A stretch of DNA of 64,000 nucleotides from HGM04593 sp045660825 (GCA_045660825.1 JAZREN010000053.1:1-64000), one strand, 5' to 3'. Counted from the first letter of the stretch, positions 8,543 to 17,728 are shown. Program-made: numbers and translations. Notes: generated by a model from the sequence alone, not told the origin.

Positions 8543-9871
8543 TCACTTCATTGTCTTGTATGGCAGTCCGTCAATGCGTTCGATTGGATACTGCCCCTCG
8601 AGCAACCCGCTGATTACTGTGTCGCGCGAGCCGGCTGTCTGGAAGGGATAGAGTTCGAACAACGGCATCACCGATGCAAAGTGCTCCATAATCTCTGATT
8701 GTATGCTTTCGTATTCGACCCACTCGGTTGTGGTGGTGAAACAGTAGAACTGTATTGGAAGTCCGTTACCGTTGGGCTCCAATGTGCGCACCATCACCAG
8801 CATGTCCTTGCGTATGAGCGGGTGGCGGCGCAGGTACATTTCGGCATATGCGCGGAACAGGCCTGCATTGGTATCGATGGTGCCGTTCATCAGGCCATCG
8901 GGGTTGGCTGTGTTGGCAATTTCTCCGTCTGCAGCCTGCTGGGCCTTGCGGGTGATGTAGGTGGCGAGTTCGCTGTCGAGTTTCTTCACGCGGCGCAGCA
9001 TTGTCTCGTTACATGGTCTTATGTTGTCAAGCTTTACGGTGTAACCGCGTGCAATGCGTCGGCCACCGCTCTCGCTCATACCACGCCAATTGATGAATGT
9101 GCCGTTGATAAGGGTGTAGGGCGGTATTGTAGCAATGGTGTTGTCCCAGTTGCGTACCTTTACAATGGTGAGCGAAATGTCGAATACATTGCCGTTGATG
9201 CTTGTGCCGGGTATCTCAATCCAGTCGCCAAGACGCACCATGTCGTTCTCCAATAGCAGGAAACCGCCTACAAATCCCATTATGCTGTCTTTAGCAATGA
9301 GCATGAGCACGGCAGCAAAAGCTCCTAGACCGCCTATCAGGTATAGCGGCGATTTGTTGGTGAGTATGGAGATGATTACAATGGCTGCAACAAGAATTAC
9401 AATTATCTTGCCAACCTGTATGAATCCTTTTACCGGCCTGTCGTGGAACTTGCTGTTGTTGAATGCCGAATCGCCAAGAGCGCTCAATATGGCTATTGTT
9501 GCAATGACCATGGCAATTATGTAGTATATTGACACCGCAAGTTCAATGTAGTGCAGCAGTATGCTGCCCGGTGCAATGGTAATGGGTAACAAGGCATTTA
9601 TGGTTATGGGCACAATCAAGTGCGCAACCTTGCGCAGCCTTTTGCCTTTGAGTATCTGCGTGAGGAAATTGTAGTGCCTGCGCTTTTCAATGCGCCTTGT
9701 GAAGAAGAGCGCAGTGCGGTAGGTGATTTCCATGACGGCAATGGCAATTGCAATGACAATCGCAGCCAATATCAAAGTGTCGTACTTTTCAATTGCTTTG
9801 CCCGAGAGTCCAATGTGCAACATCAACTCCTTTACCTTATCATATATATAATTGGTGACGGTGGCTTGCAT
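8543..9871 (-). CDS. MscS-family mechanosensitive ion channel (YbdG-like)
   Basis: A 442-residue inner-membrane protein. The N-terminal half has about five hydrophobic segments. The MscS core follows at about 180-300, with the pore-helix segment GGLGAFAAVLMLIAKDS and the beta-domain sequence ENDMVRLGDWIEIPG. A long C-terminal cytoplasmic part replaces the compact cage of E. coli MscS, as in the YbdG/MscM branch of about 415-445 residues. These channels release solutes on hypo-osmotic shock. It is divergently arranged with the thioesterase gene at 9964, sharing a 92-bp gap. Annotation to the family is firm; conductance class is not known. Confidence 0.88.
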   Translation of the reverse strand: MQATVTNYIYDKVKELMLHIGLSGKAIEKYDTLILAAIVIAIAIAVMEITYRTALFFTRRIEKRRHYNFLTQILKGKRLRKVAHLIVPITINALLPITIAPGSILLHYIELAVSIYYIIAMVIATIAILSALGDSAFNNSKFHDRPVKGFIQVGKIIVILVAAIVIISILTNKSPLYLIGGLGAFAAVLMLIAKDSIMGFVGGFLLLENDMVRLGDWIEIPGTSINGNVFDISLTIVKVRNWDNTIATIPPYTLINGTFINWRGMSESGGRRIARGYTVKLDNIRPCNETMLRRVKKLDSELATYITRKAQQAADGEIANTANPDGLMNGTIDTNAGLFRAYAEMYLRRHPLIRKDMLVMVRTLEPNGNGLPIQFYCFTTTTEWVEYESIQSEIMEHFASVMPLFELYPFQTAGSRDTVISGLLEGQYPIERIDGLPYKTMK

Positions 9872-9963
9872 GGTTTTTTGTCAGTATAACAAAAAGTCGT
9901 GCGGTTTTGCTGTCTGTGAATGGTGAATTTTGTATATTCGCGGTAGATAAATCAGATTATACT

Positions 9964-10338
9964 ATGCCGGAAATAGGAATGACTTTTACAAGTGAGACTG
10001 TTGTTGCGCTGTCGAATTGCGCTGTGACAATGGGATCGGGCGATCTGGAGGTTTTTGCAACGCCTGCAATGGTGGCGCTCATGGAGAATGCAGCAATGAA
10101 TGCCGTGGCATCGGCTCTGCCACAAGGTTCAACAACCGTAGGTGCCGAGATGAATACAACTCATATAAAACCATCGGCTGTCGGTGCCAAGGTACGTGCT
10201 ACCGCAATACTCACAGCTGTTGAGGGGCGTAAACTGACCTTTGAGGTCGAAGCGTGTGACGAGGTAGGTTCAATAGGTAAGGGTACTCATGTGCGCTACA
10301 TTGTAGACAGGGAGCGTTTTATGGCAAAATTGGGATAA
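9964..10338 (+). CDS. Hotdog-fold thioesterase (FlK / fluoroacetyl-CoA thioesterase-like)
   Basis: A 124-residue single-domain hotdog protein. The helix with MVALMENAAMNAV carries the Glu-containing active-site region, followed by TTVGAEMNTTHIKPSAVG, the typical strand with a His. It resembles small FlK-like acyl-CoA thioesterases found in many anaerobes, where they relieve the cell of dead-end CoA esters. I chose the ATG at 9964 over an in-frame upstream start because a TATATTCG -7-like box lies at 9933-9940, just 24 bp upstream, so the longer version would begin outside the likely transcript. Substrate unknown. Confidence 0.75.
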   Translation: MPEIGMTFTSETVVALSNCAVTMGSGDLEVFATPAMVALMENAAMNAVASALPQGSTTVGAEMNTTHIKPSAVGAKVRATAILTAVEGRKLTFEVEACDEVGSIGKGTHVRYIVDRERFMAKLG

Positions 10339-10460
10339 TTCAATCTTTTTTCATTTTTTTTTGCTGTCGGTTGTTACAAATTGACTTTTCATTCGTCTTA
10401 ATAGTAAAAGAGCATTATTATGAAGTTTGTGTGGATGTCTATTTAAAAAGAATCGATTAT

Positions 10461-10862
10461 ATGAAGAAGATTTTAGTTTGTTTGGCAATGTCGGTTTCGA
10501 TGTTTGTGGTGTCGTGCTCTACACTCGCCGAAAAGTCAATAAAAGAGCTTGAGAAGATTGTTTTAGAAGTTGAAAGCGGCAGGGTAGATACCGAGAGGGA
10601 ATTCGAGGAGGTGCTGCAGAGTGTTGAATTGTTGACTGAAAAATATAAGGAAGTTGAATATACCCCCGAACAACAACGCGAGGTTGATGCTTTGAACATG
10701 AGGCTTTCCGAAGCATTGTCCGAACAGTTTGTCGCGCAGTTGGGAGATGCTTTCTTAGGTCTTATGAACGGAATGGTAAATGGCATGACCGGTTTCGCTG
10801 ACTGTATGCAGGAACTTGTTGATGATATCCAGGTAATGGCAGACGAAATAGAGAATATGTAA
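10461..10862 (+). CDS. Small lipoprotein of unknown function
   Basis: 133 residues starting at an ATG followed by MKKILVCLAMSVSMFVVSC: a lipoprotein signal peptide with lipobox VVSC. The mature part is almost wholly helical and acidic, with heptad-like Leu spacing in the region 30-90 (coiled-coil character), then a Gly/Met-rich segment (LGLMNGMVNGMTGF) and an acidic helical end. No domain is recognised. An in-frame upstream start would put 30 residues before the signal peptide and is rejected. It is followed by a strong terminator and stands alone. Confidence 0.75.
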   Translation: MKKILVCLAMSVSMFVVSCSTLAEKSIKELEKIVLEVESGRVDTEREFEEVLQSVELLTEKYKEVEYTPEQQREVDALNMRLSEALSEQFVAQLGDAFLGLMNGMVNGMTGFADCMQELVDDIQVMADEIENM

Positions 10863-10885
10863 AACTCCGCTACTTTATTTGATGT

Positions 10886-10925
10886 AAAAAGCAAAAACCC
10901 TAAATTTTAGGGTTTTTGCTTTTTT
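10886..10925. terminator. Bidirectional intrinsic terminator after the small lipoprotein gene
   Basis: Near-perfect hairpin built on GCAAAAACCCTAAA and its complement, with an A-run on the left and a T-run on the right. It can therefore end the lipoprotein transcript and also any minus-strand transcript that continues past ispE. Confidence 0.85.
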
Positions 10926-10933
10926 TAACATAT

Positions 10934-11062
10934 ACGACAAAACATTTGCTAATGCAAGGATGTTTACATTATGCAAGTCACCGAAAACCGCTGTCCGGGT
11001 ATGTTGATATCTTGCAGCAAATCAGTTAATACACCCGGTGACTTGCATAGTAGTTTTGTCGT
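10934..11062. repeat. Long inverted-repeat region with pseudoknot-like pairing, no gene
   Basis: Three sets of complementary segments are visible. A: ACGACAAAAC at 10934-10943 with its complement near 11052-11061. C: a perfect 13-bp pair ATGCAAGTCACCG at 10971-10983 with 11036-11048. B: 10944-10958 with 11011-11022, complementary except for three extra bases. The order A-B-C-B'-C'-A' means that B and C cross, as in a pseudoknot enclosed by helix A. No ORF is present. It could be a structured RNA, a long 3' UTR of ispE, or the remnant of a palindromic repeat. Confidence 0.5.
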
Positions 11063-11085
11063 GTTTTATTTTGTGTTTGTGTTTA

Positions 11086-11125
11086 GGTTGCCCTCTGATG
11101 TGAATCACGGGGCAACCGCTTTTTT
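11086..11125 (+). terminator. Rho-independent terminator pointing rightward beside the inverted-repeat region
   Basis: GGTTGCCC (11086-11093) pairs with GGGCAACC (11110-11117) around a 16-nt loop and is followed by GCTTTTTT. The T-run lies only on the plus-strand side, so it should end a plus-strand transcript. No plus-strand gene lies between the lipoprotein terminator and this site, which points to a non-coding transcript in between. It overlaps the end of ispE by two bases. Confidence 0.55.
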
Positions 11126-11957
11126 AGTCTATCTTCTTGCACCAGCAGAACATTCCGGGGAAGAGTTCCTTTATCTTTTCAATATCCTGTTCTTCCTTGA
11201 ATATTCCAAAGAATGATGAACCGCTGCCCGACATTGAGGCATACACTGCCCCCATTTCATACAGCTGTTCCTTTACCTTGGCCATTTCTGGGTACTTGGC
11301 AAAGATGCTCTTCTCAAAGTCGTTCTTCATGGCGCATTTCCACTCCTGAATGGGGCGCTGGGCAATATCGGTCAAAGCCTGATGTGGCTTTTGTGGCGTT
11401 ACAAGCGCGTAGGCATCCTTTGTCGATACGTGGACATCGGGCTTCACAAGTACAAGGTGATAGCCGCTGATGCTGCATGGGGTTGGCGAGAGAATGTTGC
11501 CGATTCCTGTGGCATAGGCCGGTGTGTTGTCAATGAAAAAAGCGCAGTCGGCACCTATGCGTGCTGCATACGTGCATAGTTCTTGGGTTGTGAGCCTCAG
11601 GCTGGCAATGTCATTGAGCATCTTCAGGGCAAAGGCTGCATCGGCGCTTCCACCGCCCAATCCTGCGCCTGTCGGTATGTGCTTGTAGAGCGATATATCG
11701 ACTTTGGGTAACTTGTGGTCGGCAGCCAGTGCCTTGTAGGCCTTTATTACAAGGTTGTCGGTGTCGTCTCCATCAAAAACCGCATTGTACATCTTAAAAG
11801 TGTATTCGGGTGCATCGGGCTCCGTAGTCGGTGTTATCTCAAGGATATCGCACAGCGGGATGGGGTAGAACACAGTCTCCAGGTTGTGGTAACCGTCGGG
11901 GCGTTTCTCGACAATGTCGAGTCCGAGGTTTATCTTTGCATTCGGGAATGTTATCAT
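11124..11957 (-). CDS. ispE: 4-diphosphocytidyl-2-C-methyl-D-erythritol kinase IspE
   Basis: GHMP kinase that phosphorylates CDP-methylerythritol in the non-mevalonate isoprenoid pathway, in the cytoplasm. The 277-residue protein is of normal length. It begins MITFPNAKINLGLDI with the family's conserved Asn-Leu-Gly-Leu region, has the ATP-binding glycine loop PTGAGLGGGSADAAF, and ends with the motif MSGSGSSFFGIF of the third GHMP motif. It is transcribed divergently from dnaB. The presence of ispE shows that the organism makes isoprenoids by the MEP route. Confidence 0.95.
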   Translation of the reverse strand: MITFPNAKINLGLDIVEKRPDGYHNLETVFYPIPLCDILEITPTTEPDAPEYTFKMYNAVFDGDDTDNLVIKAYKALAADHKLPKVDISLYKHIPTGAGLGGGSADAAFALKMLNDIASLRLTTQELCTYAARIGADCAFFIDNTPAYATGIGNILSPTPCSISGYHLVLVKPDVHVSTKDAYALVTPQKPHQALTDIAQRPIQEWKCAMKNDFEKSIFAKYPEMAKVKEQLYEMGAVYASMSGSGSSFFGIFKEEQDIEKIKELFPGMFCWCKKID

Positions 11958-12049
11958 AGGGTTCTTTCTTTTTGCAATTGTAAAAGTAATACTTTTTTCT
12001 GTTCCGTTGATAACTTGCTCTGTTTTGTTGATAAAGGTTCTTGAGTTTC

Positions 12050-12081
12050 TTGCTTAATTTGCGCAGTTGTGTGTATCTTCG
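12050..12081 (+). promoter_or_regulatory. Promoter of dnaB
   Basis: TTG (12050-12052), 21 bp, TATCTTCG (12074-12081). The box continues as CAGTCGGAAA, nearly the same as in the nif3 promoter region (CAGACGGAAA). It lies 20 bp before the chosen dnaB start. Confidence 0.65.
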
Positions 12082-12100
12082 CAGTCGGAAACAAGAAGAT

Positions 12101-13681
12101 ATGGAAGATACAAATACACCAAAACGAAGGGCGCCACGACGTCAGGCTGCCGATACTACACCAAAATTGAGTGATTATGGACACGTTCAGCCCCAGGCTC
12201 TTGAGTTTGAGGAGGCTGTGCTTGGTGCATTGATGATTGACAGCGATGCCATTGGACGCTTGGGCGGAATGCTGAAGCCCGAATCGTTCTATGACAAGCG
12301 CAACCAGTTGCTCTTTGAGGCCATACAACAGATGGACCTCAATGACCGCCCTGTGGATATCCTCACTGTAACGGAGTTTTTGCGTAGCAAGGGAACGCTC
12401 GAAGAGGTGGGTGGCCCGGTTTATGTGGCACAGCTCACAAGCAAGGTTGTGTCGTCGGTGAACATCGAGTATCACGCCAACATCATTGCGCAGAAGAAAC
12501 TTGCGCGCGACCTCATACGTTTTACAAGCAAGACGCAGACACAGGCCTTCGATGAGACACAGGATATTGATGAACTGATGCAGCAGGCCGAGTCGGAACT
12601 GTTCGAGATTTCGGGCAGCAAGATGAAGAAGGATTACACGCAGATTAACCCTGTAATACGTCAGGCCTATGACCAGATTATCACAGCTTCGAAGAATACC
12701 AGCGGTATCAGTGGTTTGAGTACCGGTTATCACCGTCTCGACAAAGTTCTCTCGGGTTGGCAGCCAACCGACCTCATTATCCTTGCTGCACGTCCTGCGA
12801 TGGGTAAGACTGCGTTTGCCCTTTCGCTCGTGCGTAACATGGCTATTGACCAGGGAATCCCTTGCGGCATGTTCTCGCTTGAGATGGGTAACGTACAGCT
12901 TGTGCAGCGTCTTATCTGTAACGTGTGCCAGATTCCAGGTGACAAGATTCGTAGCGGTCAGCTGGAGCGATACGAGTGGGGACAGCTCGACAACAAGATT
13001 GTAGCTCTTGAGAATGCACCTCTTTACATTGACGATACTCCGCAGCTCTCGGTGTTCGAGCTCCGTTCAAAGGCCCGCCGCATGGTGCGTGAGCATGGCG
13101 TGAAGATGATTTTCATTGACTACCTTCAGTTGATGACTGCAAATACCGGTAAGGGTAGCCGTCAGGAGGAGATCAGTACCATCTCACGTGCTCTCAAAGG
13201 TTTGGCCAAGGAGTTGAACATTCCAATCATGGGTCTCAGTCAGTTGAACCGTAATGTCGAGGGTCGTGAAGGTCTTGAGGGTAAGCGTCCGCAGCTTAGT
13301 GACCTCCGTGAGTCGGGAGCCATTGAGCAGGATGCCGATATCGTAATGTTCGTTAACCGCCCCGAGTATTTCCACATCTACAAGGATGGTGATTTCGACT
13401 GGCGAGGCAAGGCCGAGATTATCATTGCAAAACACCGTAACGGTGGTTTGGATAATGTGCCTCTGTTGTTCCGCAAGGAGTATGCTCGCTTCATGAACCT
13501 CGATGACGAGACATTGGCACCACCTCCTGGTGATATGCCGGTCATGCGTGGTTCAAAGATGAATGTTACAGTTCCGTCTGAGCCTGAATATATACCTGAC
13601 ATTCCTGACTATCTGCAGAACCCCGATGCGCAGATGATGCCTCCAGGCCTGCAGGGTGGTGGCAATGAAGTTCCGTTCTAA
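12101..13681 (+). CDS. dnaB: Replicative DNA helicase DnaB
   Basis: Hexameric 5'-3' helicase that unwinds DNA at the replication fork and recruits primase. The 526-residue protein has the DnaB N-terminal helical domain (about 25-130, starting PQALEFEEAVLGALM), a linker, and a RecA-like ATPase with Walker A ARPAMGKT, the Walker B region MIFIDYLQLM and the downstream QLNRNVEGR segment. The C-terminal 45 residues are Pro/Met-rich and disordered. I chose the ATG at 12101 because the promoter box ends at 12081; a longer frame would add 20 residues beginning upstream of it. No intein is present. Confidence 0.95.
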   Translation: MEDTNTPKRRAPRRQAADTTPKLSDYGHVQPQALEFEEAVLGALMIDSDAIGRLGGMLKPESFYDKRNQLLFEAIQQMDLNDRPVDILTVTEFLRSKGTLEEVGGPVYVAQLTSKVVSSVNIEYHANIIAQKKLARDLIRFTSKTQTQAFDETQDIDELMQQAESELFEISGSKMKKDYTQINPVIRQAYDQIITASKNTSGISGLSTGYHRLDKVLSGWQPTDLIILAARPAMGKTAFALSLVRNMAIDQGIPCGMFSLEMGNVQLVQRLICNVCQIPGDKIRSGQLERYEWGQLDNKIVALENAPLYIDDTPQLSVFELRSKARRMVREHGVKMIFIDYLQLMTANTGKGSRQEEISTISRALKGLAKELNIPIMGLSQLNRNVEGREGLEGKRPQLSDLRESGAIEQDADIVMFVNRPEYFHIYKDGDFDWRGKAEIIIAKHRNGGLDNVPLLFRKEYARFMNLDDETLAPPPGDMPVMRGSKMNVTVPSEPEYIPDIPDYLQNPDAQMMPPGLQGGGNEVPF

Positions 13682-13835
13682 ACCGAACTGAAAGGTGAAA
13701 GGTTAAATGTGAAAACTTGCTTTAGTTTTCCGCTTTAACCCCACTTCGTGTGGTTGAACCTCAGCTGCATTCGCTGTAAAACGTGAAAGCGAGCTTTCCG
13801 CTTCGCTCATTGGTGCGAGCTTTCCGCTTTCCGAT
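13682..13835. other. Intergenic stretch with small direct repeats after dnaB
   Basis: No gene. It holds a purine-rich run AACTGAAAGGTGAAAGGT (13686-13703) that recurs in altered form after pheT (17839-17864), and a direct repeat GCGAGCTTTCCGCTT at 13789-13803 and 13815-13829. A short hairpin CCACTTCGTGTGG lies at about 13741. This looks like non-coding filler or decayed repeat. Confidence 0.5.
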
Positions 13836-13892
13836 ACATAAAAGAAAATCCGGCAATGAGTGTGTTGCTCACTGCCGGATTTTCTTTTATGT
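13836..13892. terminator. Bidirectional terminator between dnaB and trpS
   Basis: A stem of about 25 bp with one mismatch, ACATAAAAGAAAATCCGGCA pairing with its complement, around a short loop. A-rich left arm and T-rich right arm let it serve both converging genes. Confidence 0.85.
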
Positions 13893-13898
13893 GAGTTT

Positions 13899-14990
13899 TT
13901 ACTTTCCTTCGGCGAATTTCTTTGCCTGCTCTTCGATGAGCTCCTTATCCTCGAAATAATTGATCTTCATTGCGCGGCGAACATCATTGAGTGTGTCGGC
14001 AGCAACGGCGCGTGCGGCCTCGCATCCCTGCTGCAACAATGCGTATACCTCGTGGATTTTCTGCTCCCACTCCTTGCGGCGTGCACGTATCGGAGCAAGC
14101 TCCTCCTCAAGGATTGCAATGAGGAAACGCTTTACCTTTACGTCGCCCAAACCACCACGCTTGTAGTGAGCCTTCAACTCGTCGAGGTTGGGGTATTCGG
14201 GCAAGTACTTCTCAAAATGCTCTGGGCGGCAGAATGCGTCAAGGTATGTGAACACGGTGTTGCCCTCAACCTTGCCGGGGTCCTGAACGCGGATGTGGTC
14301 GGGGTCGGTGTACATTGACATTACGCGCTGCTTCAGCTCCTCGGCAGTGTCCGAGAGGTAGATGCAGTTGCCAAGTGACTTACTCATCTTTGCCTTGCCG
14401 TCTGTTCCCGGCAAGCGCAGGCAGGCTGCGTTTGTAGGCAACAGGATTTCGGGCTCAACGAGTGTCTCGCCATAGATGCCGTTGAAGCGGCGTGCAATTT
14501 CACGGGCCTGCTCAATCATTGGCTGCTGGTCCTCACCGGCGGGGACGGTTGTAGCGCGGAACGCTGTGATGTCCGATGCCTGGCTGATGGGGTAGGTGAA
14601 GAAACCTACTGGGATGCTTGTCTCGAAGTTGCGCATCTGAATCTCGGTCTTCACGGTGGGGTTGCGCTGCAGACGTGACACTGTAACAAGGTTCATGTAG
14701 TAGAACGCAAGCTCGCAGAGCTCGGGAACCTGTGACTGGATGAAGATTGTACACTGCGATGGGTCGATGCCTACCGAAAGGTAGTCGAGTGCCACCTCAA
14801 TGATGTTCTGACGCACCTTTTCCGGGTTGTCGGCATTGTCGGTGAGCGCCTGCGCATCGGCAATCATGATGAAAATCTTGTCATATACACCTGAGTTCTG
14901 CAGTTCAACGCGACGGCGAAGAGAACCTACATAGTGTCCCAAGTGCAAGCGGCCGGTTGGACGGTCGCCGGTAAGTATTATCTTGCTCAT
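13899..14990 (-). CDS. trpS: Tryptophanyl-tRNA synthetase
   Basis: Class I aminoacyl-tRNA synthetase that charges tRNA-Trp. The 363-residue protein starts MSKIILTGDRPTGRLHLGH, with the HIGH-type signature HLGH at 16-19, and has KMSKSLGN later in the chain. Slightly longer than the E. coli enzyme (334), as in other Bacteroidetes. An in-frame start 17 codons upstream (leading MAFYTYL...) is rejected because family proteins begin at MSK and because a TATCTTCG box on the minus strand (15019-15026) lies in that extension. Divergent from pheT. Confidence 0.95.
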   Translation of the reverse strand: MSKIILTGDRPTGRLHLGHYVGSLRRRVELQNSGVYDKIFIMIADAQALTDNADNPEKVRQNIIEVALDYLSVGIDPSQCTIFIQSQVPELCELAFYYMNLVTVSRLQRNPTVKTEIQMRNFETSIPVGFFTYPISQASDITAFRATTVPAGEDQQPMIEQAREIARRFNGIYGETLVEPEILLPTNAACLRLPGTDGKAKMSKSLGNCIYLSDTAEELKQRVMSMYTDPDHIRVQDPGKVEGNTVFTYLDAFCRPEHFEKYLPEYPNLDELKAHYKRGGLGDVKVKRFLIAILEEELAPIRARRKEWEQKIHEVYALLQQGCEAARAVAADTLNDVRRAMKINYFEDKELIEEQAKKFAEGK

Positions 14991-15018
14991 TTTTTTATTG
15001 TATTTCTGATTTATTTTG

Positions 15019-15026
15019 CGAAGATA
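15019..15026 (-). promoter_or_regulatory. -7 element of trpS
   Basis: Reads TATCTTCG on the minus strand, 29 bp before the trpS start. No -33 box at a regular distance. Confidence 0.5.
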
Positions 15027-15153
15027 GGTATAAAATGCCAAATAAACTCTTTTGGGTAACCATTATTTTTTCTTTGACTGTAAAGTGTGTGATTTTTGCG
15101 CTTTAAATGTGTAGAATATTTGCTGCCCTTTTCCTTATTTAAGAAAAAAAGTG

Positions 15154-15161
15154 TATTTTTG
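15154..15161 (+). promoter_or_regulatory. -7 element of pheT
   Basis: TATTTTTG, matching TAnnTTTG, about 100 bp before pheT, which gives a leader of roughly 95 nt. I see no clear attenuator or T-box in that leader; the -33 box is not obvious. Confidence 0.5.
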
Positions 15162-15262
15162 CATCTTGGTTGCGAAAATATAGATGCTTCGCGTTGTTTG
15201 ATGTTGCATGGTCGCAGTGTCAACTTTGAATTGAAAATAAAACAAAAAAATAGAAATATAAT

Positions 15263-17728
15263 ATGAACATTTCTTACAATTGGCTTAAAGAGTATGTCGA
15301 CTTCGATATGACACCCGAAGAGGTGTCGGCAGCGCTCACATCAATGGGTCTTGAGACCGATGGCGTTGAAGAGGTACAGACTATCAAGGGCGGTCTCGAG
15401 GGTTTGGTGATTGGTGAGGTTCTCACCTGTGTCGATCACCCCGACAGTGACCACCTGCATATTACAACAGTTAATCTTGGTGATGGCAACCCTGTGCAGA
15501 TTGTGTGTGGTGCGCCAAACGTGGCAGCAGGCCAGAAGGTGGTTGTTGCAACCATCGGTACAAAACTGTACGATGGTGACGAGTGCTTCACCATCAAGAA
15601 GGGTAAGATCCGTGGTGCCGAGTCATTCGGTATGATCTGTGCCGAGGACGAGATTGGTATCGGTAAGGGTCACGATGGTATCATCGTTCTTCCGGCCGAT
15701 GCTGTTCCTGGTACTCTTGCAAAGGATTACTACAACATCAAGAGCGATTACCTCATTGGTGTTGACATCACTCCTAATCGTGCCGATGCATGTTCACACT
15801 ATGGTGTGGCGCGCGACCTCTATGCATATACAATGCAGAACAAGGGTGCGAGCGCATTGCGCCGTCCATCGTGCGACGGTTTCAAGGTCGATGACAACTC
15901 GCTTGAGATTGACATCGAGGTTCAGAACACCGAGGCTTGCATGCGCTATGCCGGTGTAACCGTCAAGGGTGTGACCGTTAAGGAGAGCCCTGAGTGGTTG
16001 AAGGACAAGCTGCAGATTATCGGCCTCCGTCCAATCAACAACATTGTCGATATCACAAACTACATACTCCACGCATATGGCCAGCCAATGCACTGCTTCG
16101 ATGCAGACAAAATCAAGGGTGGCAAGGTGGTTGTGCGCACATTCCCCGAGGGTACTCCTTTTGTTACTCTCGATGGCGTTGAGCGCAAGCTCTCGGAGCG
16201 TGACCTCATGATCTGCAATGCCGAGGAGCCAATGTGTATTGCCGGCGTGTTCGGCGGTCTTGAGTCGGGTACAACCGAGGAGACAAAGAACGTGTTCCTT
16301 GAGAGCGCATACTTCCACCCTACATGGGTGCGCAAGACATCGCGCCGTCACGCTTTGCAGACCGACTCTTCGTTCCGTTTTGAGCGTGGTACCGACCCCA
16401 ACAATGTGATCTATGCATTGAAGCAGGCTGCAATGCTCATCAAGGAGCTTGCGGGAGGTACAATCTCAATGGAGATAAAGGATATCTATCCTGCACCTGT
16501 TGAGGATTTCAAGGTGGAACTTGAGTATGAGTACGTGAACAATCTCATTGGTGTAGAGCTTTCTCACGATACAATCAAGGGTATCGTTACATCACTTGAG
16601 ATGAAGATTGCTGCCGAGAGCGAGAAGGGCTTGACACTGCTTGTTCCTCCTTATCGCGTGGATGTTCAGCGTCCTTGCGATGTTGTCGAGGATATCCTTC
16701 GCATCTATGGCTACAACAATATCAATTTCGATACTACACTGCACTCATCAATCATCACTAAGGGTGCCGAGGATAAGTCGCACAAGTTGCAGAACCTTAT
16801 CTCGGAGCAGTTGGTAGGTTGTGGCTTCAACGAGATATTGAACAACTCACTCACTGCTGCGGGTTACTATGATGAACTCGAGAGCTACAAGAGCGAGAAC
16901 CTTGTACGTTTGATGAACCCGCTGAGCAATGACCTCAACGTGATGCGTCAGACAATGCTGTTTGGCGGTCTTGAGAGCATGCAGCGCAATATCAGCCGCA
17001 AGATTACTGACCTGAGCTTCTTTGAGTTCGGTAACTGCTACCGTTTCGGTGCCGACAAGCGCGTTGAAGAGAAAATCCTTAGCCCTTACAGCGAGAGCTA
17101 CCATTTGGCTCTTTGGATGACAGGCAACAACATCTCATCGTCTTGGATTGAGGCAGGCCGTCCACTTTCAGTGTATGACCTCAAGGCTGTTGTAGAGCAC
17201 ATCTTCGACCGTCTTGGCTTCAAGCCTGCAATGCGTCTTGTGTCTACATTCGACAACGATATCTTCACTGCTGCCATCGAGTTCAAGGCTCAGAGCAACA
17301 AGAAGACCGTTGCGCAGCTTGGTATCCTTCGTAAGAAAGTGGCAAAACGCTTCGATATTGAGAGCGAGGTATTCTATGCCGATATCAACTGGAGCGAGCT
17401 GATGAAGGCAATAAAGAATGCCAAGATTGGTTATGCCGAGATAAGCAAGTATCCTGCCGTTAAGCGCGACCTTGCATTGCTCCTTGACAAGAGCGTTACA
17501 TTCGCACAGATTGAGCAGGTTGCACGTGAGACCGAGAAGAAGCTGTTGAAGGCTGTTACATTGTTCGATGTATATGAGGGCAAGAACCTTGAGGAGGGCA
17601 AGAAGAGCTACGCTGTAAGCTTTGTGCTCCAGGACGATACACAGACATTGAACGACAAGGTGATTGACAAGACCATGGCTCGCCTGATGGAGAACTTTGA
17701 GAAACGCCTTGGCGCCGTACAGAGATAA
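15263..17728 (+). CDS. pheT: Phenylalanyl-tRNA synthetase beta subunit
   Basis: Beta chain of the (alpha-beta)2 PheRS. The 821-residue protein has the usual domain order: N-terminal B1, an EMAP-type tRNA-binding OB fold (about 45-150, IGEVLTCVDHPDSDHL), B3/4 editing domain, B5 domain, the catalytic-like core (about 480-700) and the C-terminal ferredoxin-like anticodon-binding domain (about 725-821, ISKYPAVKRDLALL). Length is normal. pheS is not adjacent, so the two subunits are encoded apart, which is common in Bacteroidales. yebC follows after a 180-bp structured gap. Confidence 0.95.
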   Translation: MNISYNWLKEYVDFDMTPEEVSAALTSMGLETDGVEEVQTIKGGLEGLVIGEVLTCVDHPDSDHLHITTVNLGDGNPVQIVCGAPNVAAGQKVVVATIGTKLYDGDECFTIKKGKIRGAESFGMICAEDEIGIGKGHDGIIVLPADAVPGTLAKDYYNIKSDYLIGVDITPNRADACSHYGVARDLYAYTMQNKGASALRRPSCDGFKVDDNSLEIDIEVQNTEACMRYAGVTVKGVTVKESPEWLKDKLQIIGLRPINNIVDITNYILHAYGQPMHCFDADKIKGGKVVVRTFPEGTPFVTLDGVERKLSERDLMICNAEEPMCIAGVFGGLESGTTEETKNVFLESAYFHPTWVRKTSRRHALQTDSSFRFERGTDPNNVIYALKQAAMLIKELAGGTISMEIKDIYPAPVEDFKVELEYEYVNNLIGVELSHDTIKGIVTSLEMKIAAESEKGLTLLVPPYRVDVQRPCDVVEDILRIYGYNNINFDTTLHSSIITKGAEDKSHKLQNLISEQLVGCGFNEILNNSLTAAGYYDELESYKSENLVRLMNPLSNDLNVMRQTMLFGGLESMQRNISRKITDLSFFEFGNCYRFGADKRVEEKILSPYSESYHLALWMTGNNISSSWIEAGRPLSVYDLKAVVEHIFDRLGFKPAMRLVSTFDNDIFTAAIEFKAQSNKKTVAQLGILRKKVAKRFDIESEVFYADINWSELMKAIKNAKIGYAEISKYPAVKRDLALLLDKSVTFAQIEQVARETEKKLLKAVTLFDVYEGKNLEEGKKSYAVSFVLQDDTQTLNDKVIDKTMARLMENFEKRLGAVQR

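Noticed and set aside
10981..11048. Cobalamin or other known riboswitch in the inverted-repeat region
   Set aside because: The region lies between the 3' ends of convergent genes, not before a coding region, and I see no known riboswitch core sequence.
15161..15262. T-box or attenuator leader before pheT
   Set aside because: The leader is about 100 nt, AT-rich, with no T-box sequence, no specifier stem and no terminator/antiterminator pair.
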